IMG/VR virus record: IMGVR_UViG_3300043409_002042
Span: 26,574-90,573 of that record
Length of the DNA stretch: 64,000 nt
Reading direction: 5' to 3' (one strand)
From: a virus
Made by a program: the position numbers and the translations under genes
Notes under the pieces: generated by a model
The model's database searches: none
Seen by the model: only the letters and a program-made list of their open reading frames with translations
Told to the model about the DNA's origin: nothing
Shown: in pieces, positions 41,680-50,329 of the stretch
Numbering within the stretch: the first letter of the stretch is position 1
Layout: each line of letters opens with the position of its first letter

Positions 41680-42245
41680 GAGGTGGACCGACGGGGGCTG
41701 TACGGTTCCGTCATTATTTTGTCAATCGGCCAGCAGCTACGACTGATCCGCTGACTCAAGACGTATGGCGGCATGCCCAACTCTTTGGCCCATGCTGTAA
41801 TTGATTGTGTTTTTCCGTTCCATGTGACCTGATTGATTCTTTTGCAGCCACAAGACGTGGTGTTGCCAAATTTCAGGTCTGTTCCCCTGGCGACGGTGGC
41901 CGCGCCGCAATCGCATCGGCAGAGGAACCTCATTTTTCCGTTTTTTTCTTTGGAGTCGAAGGATTCGATTGTGAGGCTTCCGAACACGTCGCCTATTTTG
42001 ACGCTTTTGGTTGCGCTGGGCACGCCGTCTTGGGCTCCACGGCCCTGTTTGCATCCGCAAGACTTAATGGCCCCGCGCCTGAGCATGGTGCCCCTGGCAA
42101 TGTGAAGTGTTCCGCACGCTTCGCAGATGCATTGCCATCGTGCAGCTTTGCTTGATAGGTTTTTGTCTTCGTCTGGGGTGGTCCTTCGCAACACCAGCAG
42201 CCATCCGAATTTTTGACCGGTTATGTCTTTGAGTCCGTTTTTCAT
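41658..42245 (-). CDS. Leftward zinc-finger and HTH protein, probable mobile moron
   Basis: A 195-residue protein of two similar zinc modules (WQCICEACGTLHIARGTML ... SCGCK and FLCRCDCGAATVARGTDL ... SCGCK) followed by a DNA-binding module (SITAWAKELGMPPYVLSQRI). The combination is typical of phage homing-endonuclease-related DNA-binding proteins, but no HNH or GIY-YIG catalytic site is present. It runs against the surrounding late genes and has its own TATAAT on the minus strand (42274-42279). It is likely an inserted accessory gene. Its function is unknown. Confidence 0.75.
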   Translation of the reverse strand: MKNGLKDITGQKFGWLLVLRRTTPDEDKNLSSKAARWQCICEACGTLHIARGTMLRRGAIKSCGCKQGRGAQDGVPSATKSVKIGDVFGSLTIESFDSKEKNGKMRFLCRCDCGAATVARGTDLKFGNTTSCGCKRINQVTWNGKTQSITAWAKELGMPPYVLSQRISRSCWPIDKIMTEPYSPRRSTSHPAKTP

Positions 42246-42273
42246 GGTGCATCGAAAAATTTATTACGCTTAA

Positions 42274-42279
42274 TTATAT
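42274..42279 (-). promoter_or_regulatory. Consensus -10 TATAAT for the leftward insert
   Basis: On the minus strand TATAAT stands about 28 bases before ATG 42245. It gives the inserted zinc-finger gene its own promoter, as expected of a moron. The sequence upstream overlaps the rightward GTCGTGA element of the protease gene. Confidence 0.5.
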
Positions 42280-42294
42280 GCACATACCGGTCTG

Positions 42295-42310
42295 GTCGTG
42301 ATGAAATAAT
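42295..42310 (+). promoter_or_regulatory. GTCGTGA late promoter-like element, leaderless start
   Basis: GTCGTGA at 42295-42301, TGA, AATAAT at 42305-42310, then 7 bases to ATG 42318 of the protease gene. It lies in a purely intergenic gap and no ribosome site is present. Confidence 0.65.
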
Positions 42311-42317
42311 CTTTCGC

Positions 42318-43211
42318 ATGACCGAAGCCGATCTTCTTGCAGGCATTCCTGACTTCTTCAGCATTGAGATGATGCTGAAGGCGACGCCTGCGCAGGAGGG
42401 CGACGGCCGCTTCATTTACCTGGAGGCCAGCAACGAGGGCCGCGACCAGCAGAACGAGATTGTGCTTGCGAAGGCTCTTGAGGAGTCGGCGGGCCACTAC
42501 ATCAAGTTTGGCAATCTCGACATCGACCACAAGTCCATGCCCAGCGTGGCGGCCATGCACGGCATCACAGACCCCGAAATGTGGGAGGTCGGTGTGCCAG
42601 TTGATGTGCGCGTTGATGGCGCCAGCACCTTTGTGAAGGCCAAGCTTTTTAGCGGCGAGACGCCGCTGGCTGATCGGGCCAACATGGTTTGGGATAGCAT
42701 GACCAAGTTGAAGCCTGCAAGGCGCTGGTATCCATCGGTTGGTGGGCGCCCCTTGGCAAAGTCGATCCGGTTGGACCCCAAGACTGGCGACAAGATCGGC
42801 GTTGTGAGCAAGGTCCGCTGGACAAACATTGGTTTGACCCAAGGTCCCGTCAACCAGCACGTGCGCGGCGTGGCCACCATGCCGTTTGGCGTGCTGGCGA
42901 AGTCCTGGATTGCCGGTGAGGGATTCAACCTCACCAAGGCCCTGACAGCGGGCCACACGACGGATGTTGCGCAGATGACGGGTGGTGACGCCATCCGTGT
43001 GCAGTCTTTGGACGGCGTCCCAAGTTCGTATTTTGATTTTCGTGATCGGTTGGCTGGCTCTCTCCGCAAGGGTGGGGTCAAAGACCAGAGCGCGGAGGGC
43101 TTGGTGCAATACAGCGCCGGGCGGTTTCAGTTGTCTCTTGATGAGGCAACTGAGTGGGTGGATCGCTTCTTGGGCGATTTGAAGAGTGGGCTTAAGAAAA
43201 GGAGTTCTTGA
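42318..43211 (+). CDS. Prohead maturation protease
   Basis: A 297-residue protein of the HK97-like/herpesvirus-type serine protease fold. The core YLEASNEGRDQQNEIVL, LDIDHKSMPS with His71 and WYPSVGGRPL with Ser140 provide the expected His and Ser. The C-terminal third, poor in motifs, may act as delivery or scaffold sequence (VLAKSWIAG, IRVQSLDG). It should trim scaffold and capsid proteins during head maturation. I chose ATG 42318 from the 7-base spacing to AATAAT; the longer frame to 42213 has no ribosome site. It ends TGATG with the scaffold gene. Confidence 0.78.
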   Translation: MTEADLLAGIPDFFSIEMMLKATPAQEGDGRFIYLEASNEGRDQQNEIVLAKALEESAGHYIKFGNLDIDHKSMPSVAAMHGITDPEMWEVGVPVDVRVDGASTFVKAKLFSGETPLADRANMVWDSMTKLKPARRWYPSVGGRPLAKSIRLDPKTGDKIGVVSKVRWTNIGLTQGPVNQHVRGVATMPFGVLAKSWIAGEGFNLTKALTAGHTTDVAQMTGGDAIRVQSLDGVPSSYFDFRDRLAGSLRKGGVKDQSAEGLVQYSAGRFQLSLDEATEWVDRFLGDLKSGLKKRSS

Positions 43212-43840
43212 TGAGCCAATTTGATGAATTGCTCAAGGCGCTTGATGCTGTTGCCGATGAGCAGAATACTGATGGCACGGACACGTCCAGCGGCGATGAC
43301 ACGGATGAAACTGTTGCTGCTGCCGCCGCCGATTCTGGTGTCGCCGCACCTGGTGCTGCCAAAGTCGATGATGATGCTGGTGGCGATGATGATGATGCCG
43401 CCCCCATGGCGAAGTCGTTTGTGCTGCGCGACGACCAGGGCAACGAGCAGGAGGCGGTTGACGCCACCCAGATTTTGAAGTCCCTGATCGGCCGCCAGGA
43501 TGGCACGGAAGAAGTGCTGGCCAAGGCCATTGGCACGATGACCCAGACCCTCAAGGCCCAGGGCGACCTGATCAAGTCTCTGAGCGCCAAGGTCACGCAG
43601 CTGTCCGATCAAGGCCGTGGGCGCAAGACGGTTCTGAACGTATTCGACAAGCCCGCCACGATGGCGAAGTCGGTCGACGCTCAGTCCGCACCAGCTGCCC
43701 TGTCTGGCGATGAGATCATGGCCAAGTGCCTGGCCGCGCAGAAGTCTGGCGCCCTGACGGGCATGGACGTTGCGCGAGCCGAAGTCGCCCTCAACAACGG
43801 TGTCGCGGTTCCCGCTGACATTGTGAGCCGCATCAAGTAA
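43211..43840 (+). CDS. Scaffold-like head protein
   Basis: A 209-residue protein with a very acidic low-complexity part (residues about 15-70, rich in Asp and Ala) and a helical remainder, the composition of capsid scaffolds. It contains several possible cleavage-like sequences (PMAKSFVL, VLAKAIGT, TMAKSVDA). AAAAGGAG precedes ATG 43211, which overlaps the protease stop as TGATG. Position between protease and capsid gene supports the scaffold role. The functional call is by context and composition, not by a domain. Confidence 0.7.
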   Translation: MSQFDELLKALDAVADEQNTDGTDTSSGDDTDETVAAAAADSGVAAPGAAKVDDDAGGDDDDAAPMAKSFVLRDDQGNEQEAVDATQILKSLIGRQDGTEEVLAKAIGTMTQTLKAQGDLIKSLSAKVTQLSDQGRGRKTVLNVFDKPATMAKSVDAQSAPAALSGDEIMAKCLAAQKSGALTGMDVARAEVALNNGVAVPADIVSRIK

Positions 43841-43855
43841 TTTTAAGGAGCCACC

Positions 43856-45310
43856 ATGGATTTTTTGAGCAACCCCAACACCACGGGCGCCGCCACGAGC
43901 GGTGAAATGACCACCGGCGATCTGGCCGAACTGCGCAAGTCGCTCGAGGCCGGTTACGGCAGCGACATGCAGTCCTTGCAGGGCGGTTCCGCTTTGCGCA
44001 TCCAGTCGCTGGACAACGTGCTGCAGGCAACAGTGCAGGACAACCAGCACTTCGCGCTGTTCAACGCGCTTCCCAAGCCCCGCGCCACTGCGGTGCTGGA
44101 TGAATGGACCGAGCAGAAGTCGATCGGCGGCTTCCTGGGCGATTCGTTCAACGACCAGGACGGTGCGGCTGAGGAAACCAACGGCGAATACCAGCGCATG
44201 GTGGGCAAGGTCAAGTACATGACCACCTACCGCAAAATCCCGATTGTGCTGCAGTCGCAGAACAACATCGTGGACGCCACCGCGCTGGAAACCACCAACG
44301 GTGCCAAGCAGCTGCTCTCGAGCATTGAGTTCTCGCTGTTCGAGGGCGACGACCTGGTGCTGCCGAAGTCGTTCCCTGGTATCCGTCGCCAGTTGGAAGA
44401 CCTGGGCTCTGCCGACCACATCATCGACAACGCAGGCGCTCCGCTGGACGGCATCGAAAAGATCGCTCAGGCGGCAGAAACCGTGTTCGGTTACGGCAAC
44501 TTCGGCAAGGCCACGGACATCTACATCCCGCCTTCGATCCAGACCGACCTGAACATGGGCCTCGATCCTGCGTTCCGTGTGGCGCTAGACAACAGCCCCA
44601 ACAGCATCACCCTGGGCACCAACGTGCGGGGCATTCAGACCAGCTACGGCGCGATCGCCACCCGCAACGACGTGTTCATCCGCGACGAGAAGATGAAGGT
44701 GCCGTTTGAGGTCCGTGGCGGCGGCCATGCCGCCCAGGCCGTGAAGAACAACACCTTCAAGCCCGCCAGCGTGACTGCCTCTGCTGGCGCTGCCACTGGC
44801 TCGGCCTTCACCTCGGCGCACGCTGGCACCTATGTGTACTTTGTGGCGGGCATCACCCACACCGGAGAGTCTCAGGTGACGGCTGTCACTGGCGGCGCGG
44901 TCACTGTGGCCGCTGGAAACGGCGTGACACTGACCATCACCGCCAGCGTTGGTGTTGCTGAAACCGGCTACGTGATCTATCGCGGTCGCAAGAACGGCAC
45001 CTCTGCGTTGTCCGATGTGCGTGAAATGGTGCGTGTGCCCAAGGCTGGCGCGACCACTGTGTACGTGGACAAGAACACCGAGATTCCTGGCTCGACCTGC
45101 GCTTATGTGCTGAACCTGTCGGCCAGCGATCACGCGATCGCATGGCGTCAGTTCCTGCCCATGATGAAGATCCCGATGGCGGCTGTGAACAGCCCGATCG
45201 TGCCATGGCTCCAGATGATCTGCGGCTACCTGCGCATCACCAAGCGCAACCAGCATGTGATCATCAAGAACGTCGTGCCCAACGGCGCGAAGTGGAAGCC
45301 GTTTGTCTGA
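43856..45310 (+). CDS. Major capsid protein with Ig/Fn3-like insertion
   Basis: A 484-residue HK97-fold-type capsid protein. An N-terminal helical part (to about residue 45, GGSALRIQSLDNV) may be partly trimmed by the protease. The core includes MVGKVKYMTTYRKIPIVLQ, FEGDDLVLPK and YGNFGKATDIYIPPSIQTD. Residues about 300-395 (GTYVYFVAGITHTGESQ ... GYVIYRGRKNG) look like a fibronectin or Ig-type beta domain placed before the last strand region, as in some myophage capsids. AAGGAG precedes ATG 43856. A strong terminator follows, limiting expression downstream. Confidence 0.88.
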   Translation: MDFLSNPNTTGAATSGEMTTGDLAELRKSLEAGYGSDMQSLQGGSALRIQSLDNVLQATVQDNQHFALFNALPKPRATAVLDEWTEQKSIGGFLGDSFNDQDGAAEETNGEYQRMVGKVKYMTTYRKIPIVLQSQNNIVDATALETTNGAKQLLSSIEFSLFEGDDLVLPKSFPGIRRQLEDLGSADHIIDNAGAPLDGIEKIAQAAETVFGYGNFGKATDIYIPPSIQTDLNMGLDPAFRVALDNSPNSITLGTNVRGIQTSYGAIATRNDVFIRDEKMKVPFEVRGGGHAAQAVKNNTFKPASVTASAGAATGSAFTSAHAGTYVYFVAGITHTGESQVTAVTGGAVTVAAGNGVTLTITASVGVAETGYVIYRGRKNGTSALSDVREMVRVPKAGATTVYVDKNTEIPGSTCAYVLNLSASDHAIAWRQFLPMMKIPMAAVNSPIVPWLQMICGYLRITKRNQHVIIKNVVPNGAKWKPFV

Positions 45311-45327
45311 TCGGTGTTTTGTCGAAT

Positions 45328-45362
45328 AAAATGGGCGGCGGCTTCGGTGGTCGCCCATTTTT
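45328..45362 (+). terminator. Rho-independent terminator after the capsid gene
   Basis: AAATGGGCG (45328-45336) pairs with CGCCCATTT (45352-45360), ending in T residues. It lies between the capsid gene and the next gene's ribosome site, so it probably lets some read-through pass. Confidence 0.8.
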
Positions 45363-45374
45363 CAGGAGATTTTC

Positions 45375-45761
45375 ATGAAACTGATTCAAACCCCAATGCT
45401 GCACCCGCTCGTCAATGGCGTAGCATTTGGCGCGGATGGTGTATCCGAGGAAGTCAGCGCCGAGCAGGCGGAGGTTTTCTTGTCGGTCGGCGGCTACGAG
45501 TTGCTGGACGACGGGGCTGCTGAGGCCGAGAAGCGGGCCGCTGCAGCCGAGGCCGAGAGACTGGCTGCTGAGGCTGAGGCCGAGGTCGCACGGAAGGCTG
45601 CTGAGGCTGAGGAGGCCCGGGCTCAAGCCGAGGCTGAGGCCGCGCGCAAGGCTGCTGAGCAAAAAGCCCTTGATGCCGCTCCCAAAGCCGCCGCAAAGAC
45701 TCAGAAAGCCGCCGTTTCGGCCAAGCCCGCAGCGCCTGTTCCAGATGCTGCTGTTTTTTGA
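45375..45761 (+). CDS. Ala/Glu-rich coiled-coil protein downstream of the capsid gene
   Basis: A 128-residue protein. The first 50 residues (KLIQTPMLHPLVNGVAFG ... SVGGYELLDD) form a small folded part, then a nearly pure Ala/Glu/Lys/Arg coiled coil runs to residue 110 and a Pro-rich end ends PAAPVPDAAVF. AGGAG precedes ATG 45375. Similar small proteins follow capsid genes in many myophages and may be head-associated. The repeats make the sequence highly biased; the function is unknown. Confidence 0.65.
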   Translation: MKLIQTPMLHPLVNGVAFGADGVSEEVSAEQAEVFLSVGGYELLDDGAAEAEKRAAAAEAERLAAEAEAEVARKAAEAEEARAQAEAEAARKAAEQKALDAAPKAAAKTQKAAVSAKPAAPVPDAAVF

Positions 45762-45786
45762 TTGCGCTGCAGTCAATCGCTGAAAG

Positions 45787-45811
45787 AAGCCCGCAACTGC
45801 GGGCTTTTTTT
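45787..45811 (+). terminator. Rho-independent terminator
   Basis: AAGCCCGCA (45787-45795) pairs with TGCGGGCTT (45798-45806) and is followed by a run of T. It ends the head transcript. The late element at 45814 begins within a few bases, so terminator and promoter are back to back. Confidence 0.9.
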
Positions 45812-45813
45812 GT

Positions 45814-45829
45814 GTCGTGATGCCAGAAT
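45814..45829 (+). promoter_or_regulatory. GTCGTGA late promoter-like element with normal leader
   Basis: GTCGTGA at 45814-45820, TGC, CAGAAT at 45824-45829. ATG 45850 is 20 bases away with AAAAGGGG between, so this transcript has a standard short leader. It directly follows a terminator and must drive the next gene, which is strong support for promoter function. Confidence 0.7.
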
Positions 45830-45849
45830 TGTGGAAAAGGGGTATTGAT

Positions 45850-48153
45850 ATGCTTGGTGAAATTGTTCTGAAATTGCGAAACGCCGTGCAGTGGCTGGGC
45901 GTGGACTTGGGCCGCCAGGACGGCGGTGTGGCTCAGGCGGTGGTGCTGGTGGACCCCGCGACGGGGGAGGCTGTTGGGACGGGGGCTTCGCTGCCGGTTT
46001 CAAACGTCGGCGCATCCATCCGCGACGCCTCGGAAAAATACCCCGAGGCCTCGGTTTGGAATGAAGACGCTGCAGTGACTGCGCCAGGCGACATTGTGAC
46101 CCAGGCGGGCAACACCGCTGGCGCTGGGTGGATTGAGATCTCCAAATCCCCGTTTGATCAAGGCGGATCGACCATCATCGAGATGAAGCGGCGCTTCAAA
46201 ATCCCGGTGAGGGTTTCCCGTGGCCTTACGATGTCTGTGCGTGCCGCTGGCAATCACATCGCATCGACCGAAATTGTCAGCACAGACGATTGGCCGGGCG
46301 CTGTGCCGGTCCCAGATCCTGTGCCGGTGCCCATTTTGAACGCATCACAAACGGCGAGCGTAATCACGCTTAACTTTGGGGAAGCACCGCCCGTCCCCTT
46401 CCGGGCAGGCCAACGTGTCAACGTGTACGGGTTTGGTGTCGAGAACCGTTTCAACGTTTCGAGCGCCACGGTTGCATCGACCCCGCTCCCTACACAGATC
46501 ACGATTGTCGGCAACGGACAAAACATCACATCGACAACCATTGGCACCACGCTGGGCGGCGGTACTGCGTTTGTCGAGCGTGTGGACGTGCTGGGCGGTT
46601 CCCGCAATGGCGTGGTGGTCCTGCAAGAGAACGGCACACCCACCAACATTTCCGCATACACAAGGGGCGAGGGCAGTTTGGCCCGGCCGTCCGGTGTTTT
46701 GGCGGCCAGCCATGCCGTCACATCTGGCACCGATGTAGCCGTCCAGCTTGTGGCTACACCTGGTGCTCATTCGTTCACTTCGGCGGTGCGGACTCGAATT
46801 GATCTCAGCGCTGATGGTGTCACGGTGTCGGACCGCTCAACAAGCGGCGGAAACGGCGTGTACTCAGTGCGCTACCGTCATGACGAAGTGCTGCCCAACC
46901 CCGCCCGCGAATACAAGCTGCGCTACCGTTTGCACAGCTCCAAAGCGCCGTCGCGCCCATTGAAGAAAATCATCAGCGTGAGCAAGACGGGGAGTGCTGT
47001 GGCAACGTTTGTCACCGATGGGCCTCACGATCTTGTCACGGGTAACTGGCTTGGCCACTATGGGGTGTCCAATCAAACAAACTTTGCCGCCCAAACCACG
47101 GGCGTGCAGATCACGGTCACTGGGCCGAACACATTCACTGCAACAACTGGCGCAATCGCCACGGGAACTGCGTATGGTGGCTTTGTGTGGGTCTCAGAAG
47201 GTCAACAACCCTTGCCCGGCGCGGTCGCGCAGGCGGTGATCAGTGCTACCCGCGTCGGCAATGTGGTCACGCTCACGGGCTCTGCAAACTGGAGCGGCCC
47301 GCTGATCGGCGAGCTGGTGGAAGGATACGGCATCGCCAATGCTGTGGACGGCGCAAGCCTTGGGCTTAATGGCACTTATCGCGTCGAGAGCATCGCCACG
47401 AACTTACTCACGCTGTCTTTGGCTGGATCAAATACTGGCGGCCCTGATATTGCCCCGACTGCATGCGGTGGCGCCATCATTCGCCGCACCTCGATGCGCG
47501 TGCATTACACCAACATCGAGCCCTATGACCCGCTGTTGGTAGAAACTGTTCAAGCGGGCTTCGCTGAGCAGGGGTATGCCGATGGTGTGAGCATTGTGGG
47601 CACGCCCACGATGTCGATCAGCGGAAACCCAGTGCTTGGCACCGGCGCAAACACCATCGGAAACATCAATATCGTTAACCACACCGCTGCTGAGGATGCG
47701 GCGGCGGGGACTACTCCCGTGATCATCGGTGGACCTGTCAGGACGGCTACCGCGCCAACAAGCTTGGTGGCTGGAGATGCAGTACGCATGACGTTTTCAG
47801 CGGCCGGGCAGGCTGTGCAGATTCCTTATGGGGTTCCAGAGACGCATTTCCATTACACTGGGACCCTGACAACTGCATCATCAGTTGTGGCTCAGGCTGC
47901 TGCTGGCACTGGTTTGAAGCGCTACACGAGAAAGCTGACGTTCCAGGGGGAAAATGCCGTTGCAACACGAATGAACCTGCTTCGCGGGACCACAGTTATT
48001 TGCCCGGTCAACGTCCCGGCCAACATGGCCTTGCCGATGCAGTTGGATTTTGAGCCGCCGTTGGCAACGGCCGCAAACGAGGCATTGAACCTGCAATGCG
48101 CGACAAGTGGTGCAAGCATTCTTGTTACTATCAACGGATACACCGGAGCGTAA
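45850..48153 (+). CDS. Large beta-rich virion protein (decoration or fibre-like)
   Basis: A 767-residue protein dominated by Thr/Val/Gly beta repeats. The start (IVLKLRNAVQWLGV) is followed by several immunoglobulin-like or carbohydrate-binding-like segments (SVITLNFGEAPPVPFRAGQ, VGNVVTLTGSANWSG). The C-terminus is a compact beta domain ending LVTINGYTGA. Such proteins decorate capsids or form head fibres, and the position just after capsid genes and before neck genes suits that. No enzymatic motif is seen. The start has AAAAGGGG. Confidence 0.65.
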   Translation: MLGEIVLKLRNAVQWLGVDLGRQDGGVAQAVVLVDPATGEAVGTGASLPVSNVGASIRDASEKYPEASVWNEDAAVTAPGDIVTQAGNTAGAGWIEISKSPFDQGGSTIIEMKRRFKIPVRVSRGLTMSVRAAGNHIASTEIVSTDDWPGAVPVPDPVPVPILNASQTASVITLNFGEAPPVPFRAGQRVNVYGFGVENRFNVSSATVASTPLPTQITIVGNGQNITSTTIGTTLGGGTAFVERVDVLGGSRNGVVVLQENGTPTNISAYTRGEGSLARPSGVLAASHAVTSGTDVAVQLVATPGAHSFTSAVRTRIDLSADGVTVSDRSTSGGNGVYSVRYRHDEVLPNPAREYKLRYRLHSSKAPSRPLKKIISVSKTGSAVATFVTDGPHDLVTGNWLGHYGVSNQTNFAAQTTGVQITVTGPNTFTATTGAIATGTAYGGFVWVSEGQQPLPGAVAQAVISATRVGNVVTLTGSANWSGPLIGELVEGYGIANAVDGASLGLNGTYRVESIATNLLTLSLAGSNTGGPDIAPTACGGAIIRRTSMRVHYTNIEPYDPLLVETVQAGFAEQGYADGVSIVGTPTMSISGNPVLGTGANTIGNINIVNHTAAEDAAAGTTPVIIGGPVRTATAPTSLVAGDAVRMTFSAAGQAVQIPYGVPETHFHYTGTLTTASSVVAQAAAGTGLKRYTRKLTFQGENAVATRMNLLRGTTVICPVNVPANMALPMQLDFEPPLATAANEALNLQCATSGASILVTINGYTGA

Positions 48154-48156
48154 ATC

Positions 48157-48441
48157 ATGGCATTGAATGTTGAAATCACAGATTTTTATCCCGTCATTCA
48201 AAAATTTGAGCCGATAAGGACGCTGGTCGACCCCGTCGATGGGGAGTCCGAGCCAGCGTATATTGAAGAAACGCCGCCTCCAGTGCACCTTGGATGGTCG
48301 GTTAGCGTCAGCATCGGCGGAAGTTGGGGCGGAACAACAAGCAGCTTTTTCTTTGAGCTTCCTGCGGACGCCCAGAAGGATGACCTTAAAAATGCAGTCC
48401 TGAAGAAGTACGCCGAAGCCAATCAAATTGAGCCAGCATGA
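48157..48441 (+). CDS. Small hypothetical virion-region protein
   Basis: A 94-residue protein (MALNVEITDFYPVIQKFEP, then HLGWSVSVSIGGSWGG and SFFFELPADAQKDDL) with a beta-rich middle and helical end. CCGGAG precedes ATG 48157. It lies between the large beta-rich protein and a signal-bearing peptide, overlapping the latter as ATGA. The function is unknown. Confidence 0.6.
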   Translation: MALNVEITDFYPVIQKFEPIRTLVDPVDGESEPAYIEETPPPVHLGWSVSVSIGGSWGGTTSSFFFELPADAQKDDLKNAVLKKYAEANQIEPA

Positions 48442-48578
48442 AACGCTGGCTTCTGCTCGCCGCGCTGTTTGCCACCATCACCGCAGTCGTCGGTTTTGGT
48501 GGCCCCGTCGCAGCGGATTGGCTGATGTCGCAGTACCCGCCTCAAATGCTTGAGTTTTCCACTGGTGAGCACAAATAG
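48438..48578 (+). CDS. 46-residue peptide with N-terminal membrane segment
   Basis: A short frame from ATG 48438, overlapping the previous stop as ATGA, encodes MKRWLLLAALFATITAVVG followed by FGGPVAADWLMSQ and a soluble tail. The first 20 residues read as a signal peptide or membrane anchor, with VAA as a possible cleavage site. Such small peptides can be holin-like, but no lysis enzyme is next to it. The call is supported mainly by the coupled start. Confidence 0.5.
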   Translation: MKRWLLLAALFATITAVVGFGGPVAADWLMSQYPPQMLEFSTGEHK

Positions 48579-48591
48579 TGCTGTCTGAAAA

Positions 48592-49680
48592 ATGATCGCC
48601 ATCACCTCTGACACAATTGAGCAGCGCGCGGGATCGCGCCTCAAATACAGCCTGGATTGGTCGGCGCTGGCCGGTGGCGCGGCGCTGGCCGCTGCTGTGT
48701 GGTCGGTTCCTGTGGGTAGCCCCGTGACAGTGACCGCCGACCCGGTTGCTGGCACGTCTTCCACGGCCTGGGTTGTGGTTCCAGCGGGTACGCCATCTGG
48801 CTGGCACGAAATCACGGCCACGGCCGCGGCCGCCGACGGCAGTGAAGACACCCGTGTGATCGCTTTGCAGGTGCAGGCGGTTTCCGGCACCGGAAGTGCG
48901 CTGTTCCCCAGCAAGGCTGCTGCGATTGCCACCCTGCGCCGCGACCGCCTGATGATGCTCGCCGCTGGCGTGCTGTCGGAGGCCGCTCAGCTGAGCGACG
49001 ACTACCTGTGGGAGAAGCTTCTGGCCGCCGAGAGCGCAATCGCTGGGCAACTCAGCGTGCGGCTGCAGCCGACGCACTTCTTCCCGCGCAATCCGACGGA
49101 TGCCCAGATCGCGGCGCTTCCGGCGGGCATGCCGTGGGATGTTGACCCCGGCTACGATTACGACCCGTCGAACTACCATGGCGACCGCTGGGGCTACACG
49201 GTTCTGCGCTGGACGCACGTCAATGAGGTGCACGATTTGAAGCTGGTTTACCCCAGCCCGTCGCACACCGTGCTGGAGGTGCCAGCATCCTGGATTCGCG
49301 TCGACAAGCGGCCTGGGCACTTGCAGCTGGTGCCCACATCCAGCCCGTTCCTGTCGCCGATCGGCGGCCTGGTCATGGCTTCTATGGCTGGTGGCCGCAT
49401 GCTGCCGTTCTCCATTGAGGTCGAATACACGGCCGGCCTGAAAGATGCGGCAAAGACCTACCCTGAGCTTGTCAGTGCGGTCAAAATGAAGGCCGTCGCT
49501 GGCATCATTGACGACGCCATGCTGCCGCAGTCTGGCTCAATCTCTGCCGACGGCTTGAGCCAGTCGAGCAGCGTGGACACCAGCAAATACCACGACACCG
49601 TTGATGGCATCATCAACGGCACCGGGTCCAACGGTGGCCTCATGGTCAAGCTGCACGGCGTGCGCCTGATGGTGTGCTGA
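48592..49680 (+). CDS. Head-tail connector-type protein
   Basis: A 362-residue protein. An N-terminal Ig-like beta domain (about residues 1-95: SPVTVTADPVAGTSSTAWVV) is followed by an adaptor-like part with alternating helices and strands (LRRDRLMMLAAGVLSEAAQ, then PWDVDPGYDYDP and LKLVYPSPSHTVL). The end is helical. The order after capsid and before sheath suggests a head completion protein attached to the portal. The family assignment is by context and overall layout, not by a clear signature. Confidence 0.6.
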   Translation: MIAITSDTIEQRAGSRLKYSLDWSALAGGAALAAAVWSVPVGSPVTVTADPVAGTSSTAWVVVPAGTPSGWHEITATAAAADGSEDTRVIALQVQAVSGTGSALFPSKAAAIATLRRDRLMMLAAGVLSEAAQLSDDYLWEKLLAAESAIAGQLSVRLQPTHFFPRNPTDAQIAALPAGMPWDVDPGYDYDPSNYHGDRWGYTVLRWTHVNEVHDLKLVYPSPSHTVLEVPASWIRVDKRPGHLQLVPTSSPFLSPIGGLVMASMAGGRMLPFSIEVEYTAGLKDAAKTYPELVSAVKMKAVAGIIDDAMLPQSGSISADGLSQSSSVDTSKYHDTVDGIINGTGSNGGLMVKLHGVRLMVC

Positions 49681-49681
49681 C

Positions 49682-50329
49682 ATGCGGCTGAACCCCAAGG
49701 CATTCGACAACTTCCTGGCTGGAAACATCGGCCAGGAGTTGCTCTGGCGTCGCCGCTGGAGCTGCGCGTGCGTGAACCCGTCCTCTGGTGCGCCTGACCC
49801 CAAGCACCAGCTGTGCGGCGGCAAGGGGCACATTTGGGATGCGCCCGTGAGCACCCGCGCTGGCGTGGTGCACCAGGAGGCCGATGCCGAGTTGCAGGCG
49901 GCCGGGCTGTGGGAGTCTGGTGACATGGTGCTGAGTCTTCCCGCTGCGTCGGGGTCCATGTACGACAACTGCAGCCGGTTTGACCGAGTGACGCTACTCA
50001 ACAGCGACGACGTTTTCAGCCAGCCGCTGACCCGAGGCGCTCCGTCCGAGCGGCTGATTTTTGCCGTGCACAGCGTCGAGCGCTGTTTCTGGCTGCACCC
50101 GACCACGCGTCAGATTGTGGAGGGCGGATTGCCGGATGTGAGTGCAAACGGGGGGCTTTCGTGGCCCAATGGCGGCGAGCCACCGGCTGGCACTACGTAC
50201 TCGCTGACGGGGAAGAAGTACGGGGAGTACTTCGTTTTCCAATCTTGGCCCAGTGATCGCGGCGAGCATTTTGGGCGTCGGCTGCCCAAGAAGGTGCAGC
50301 TGCGCAGGTTCGATTTGCTGAACCGCTGA
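49682..50329 (+). CDS. Zinc-binding neck or head-closure protein
   Basis: A 215-residue protein with a Cys/His cluster near residues 28-49 (CACVNPSSGAPDPKHQLCGG), likely zinc binding, followed by a mostly beta region (RLIFAVHSVERCFWL). The position between connector and tail genes fits a head-closure role. ATG 49682 follows the previous stop by one base. Its stop abuts that of a leftward gene with no gap. Confidence 0.6.
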   Translation: MRLNPKAFDNFLAGNIGQELLWRRRWSCACVNPSSGAPDPKHQLCGGKGHIWDAPVSTRAGVVHQEADAELQAAGLWESGDMVLSLPAASGSMYDNCSRFDRVTLLNSDDVFSQPLTRGAPSERLIFAVHSVERCFWLHPTTRQIVEGGLPDVSANGGLSWPNGGEPPAGTTYSLTGKKYGEYFVFQSWPSDRGEHFGRRLPKKVQLRRFDLLNR

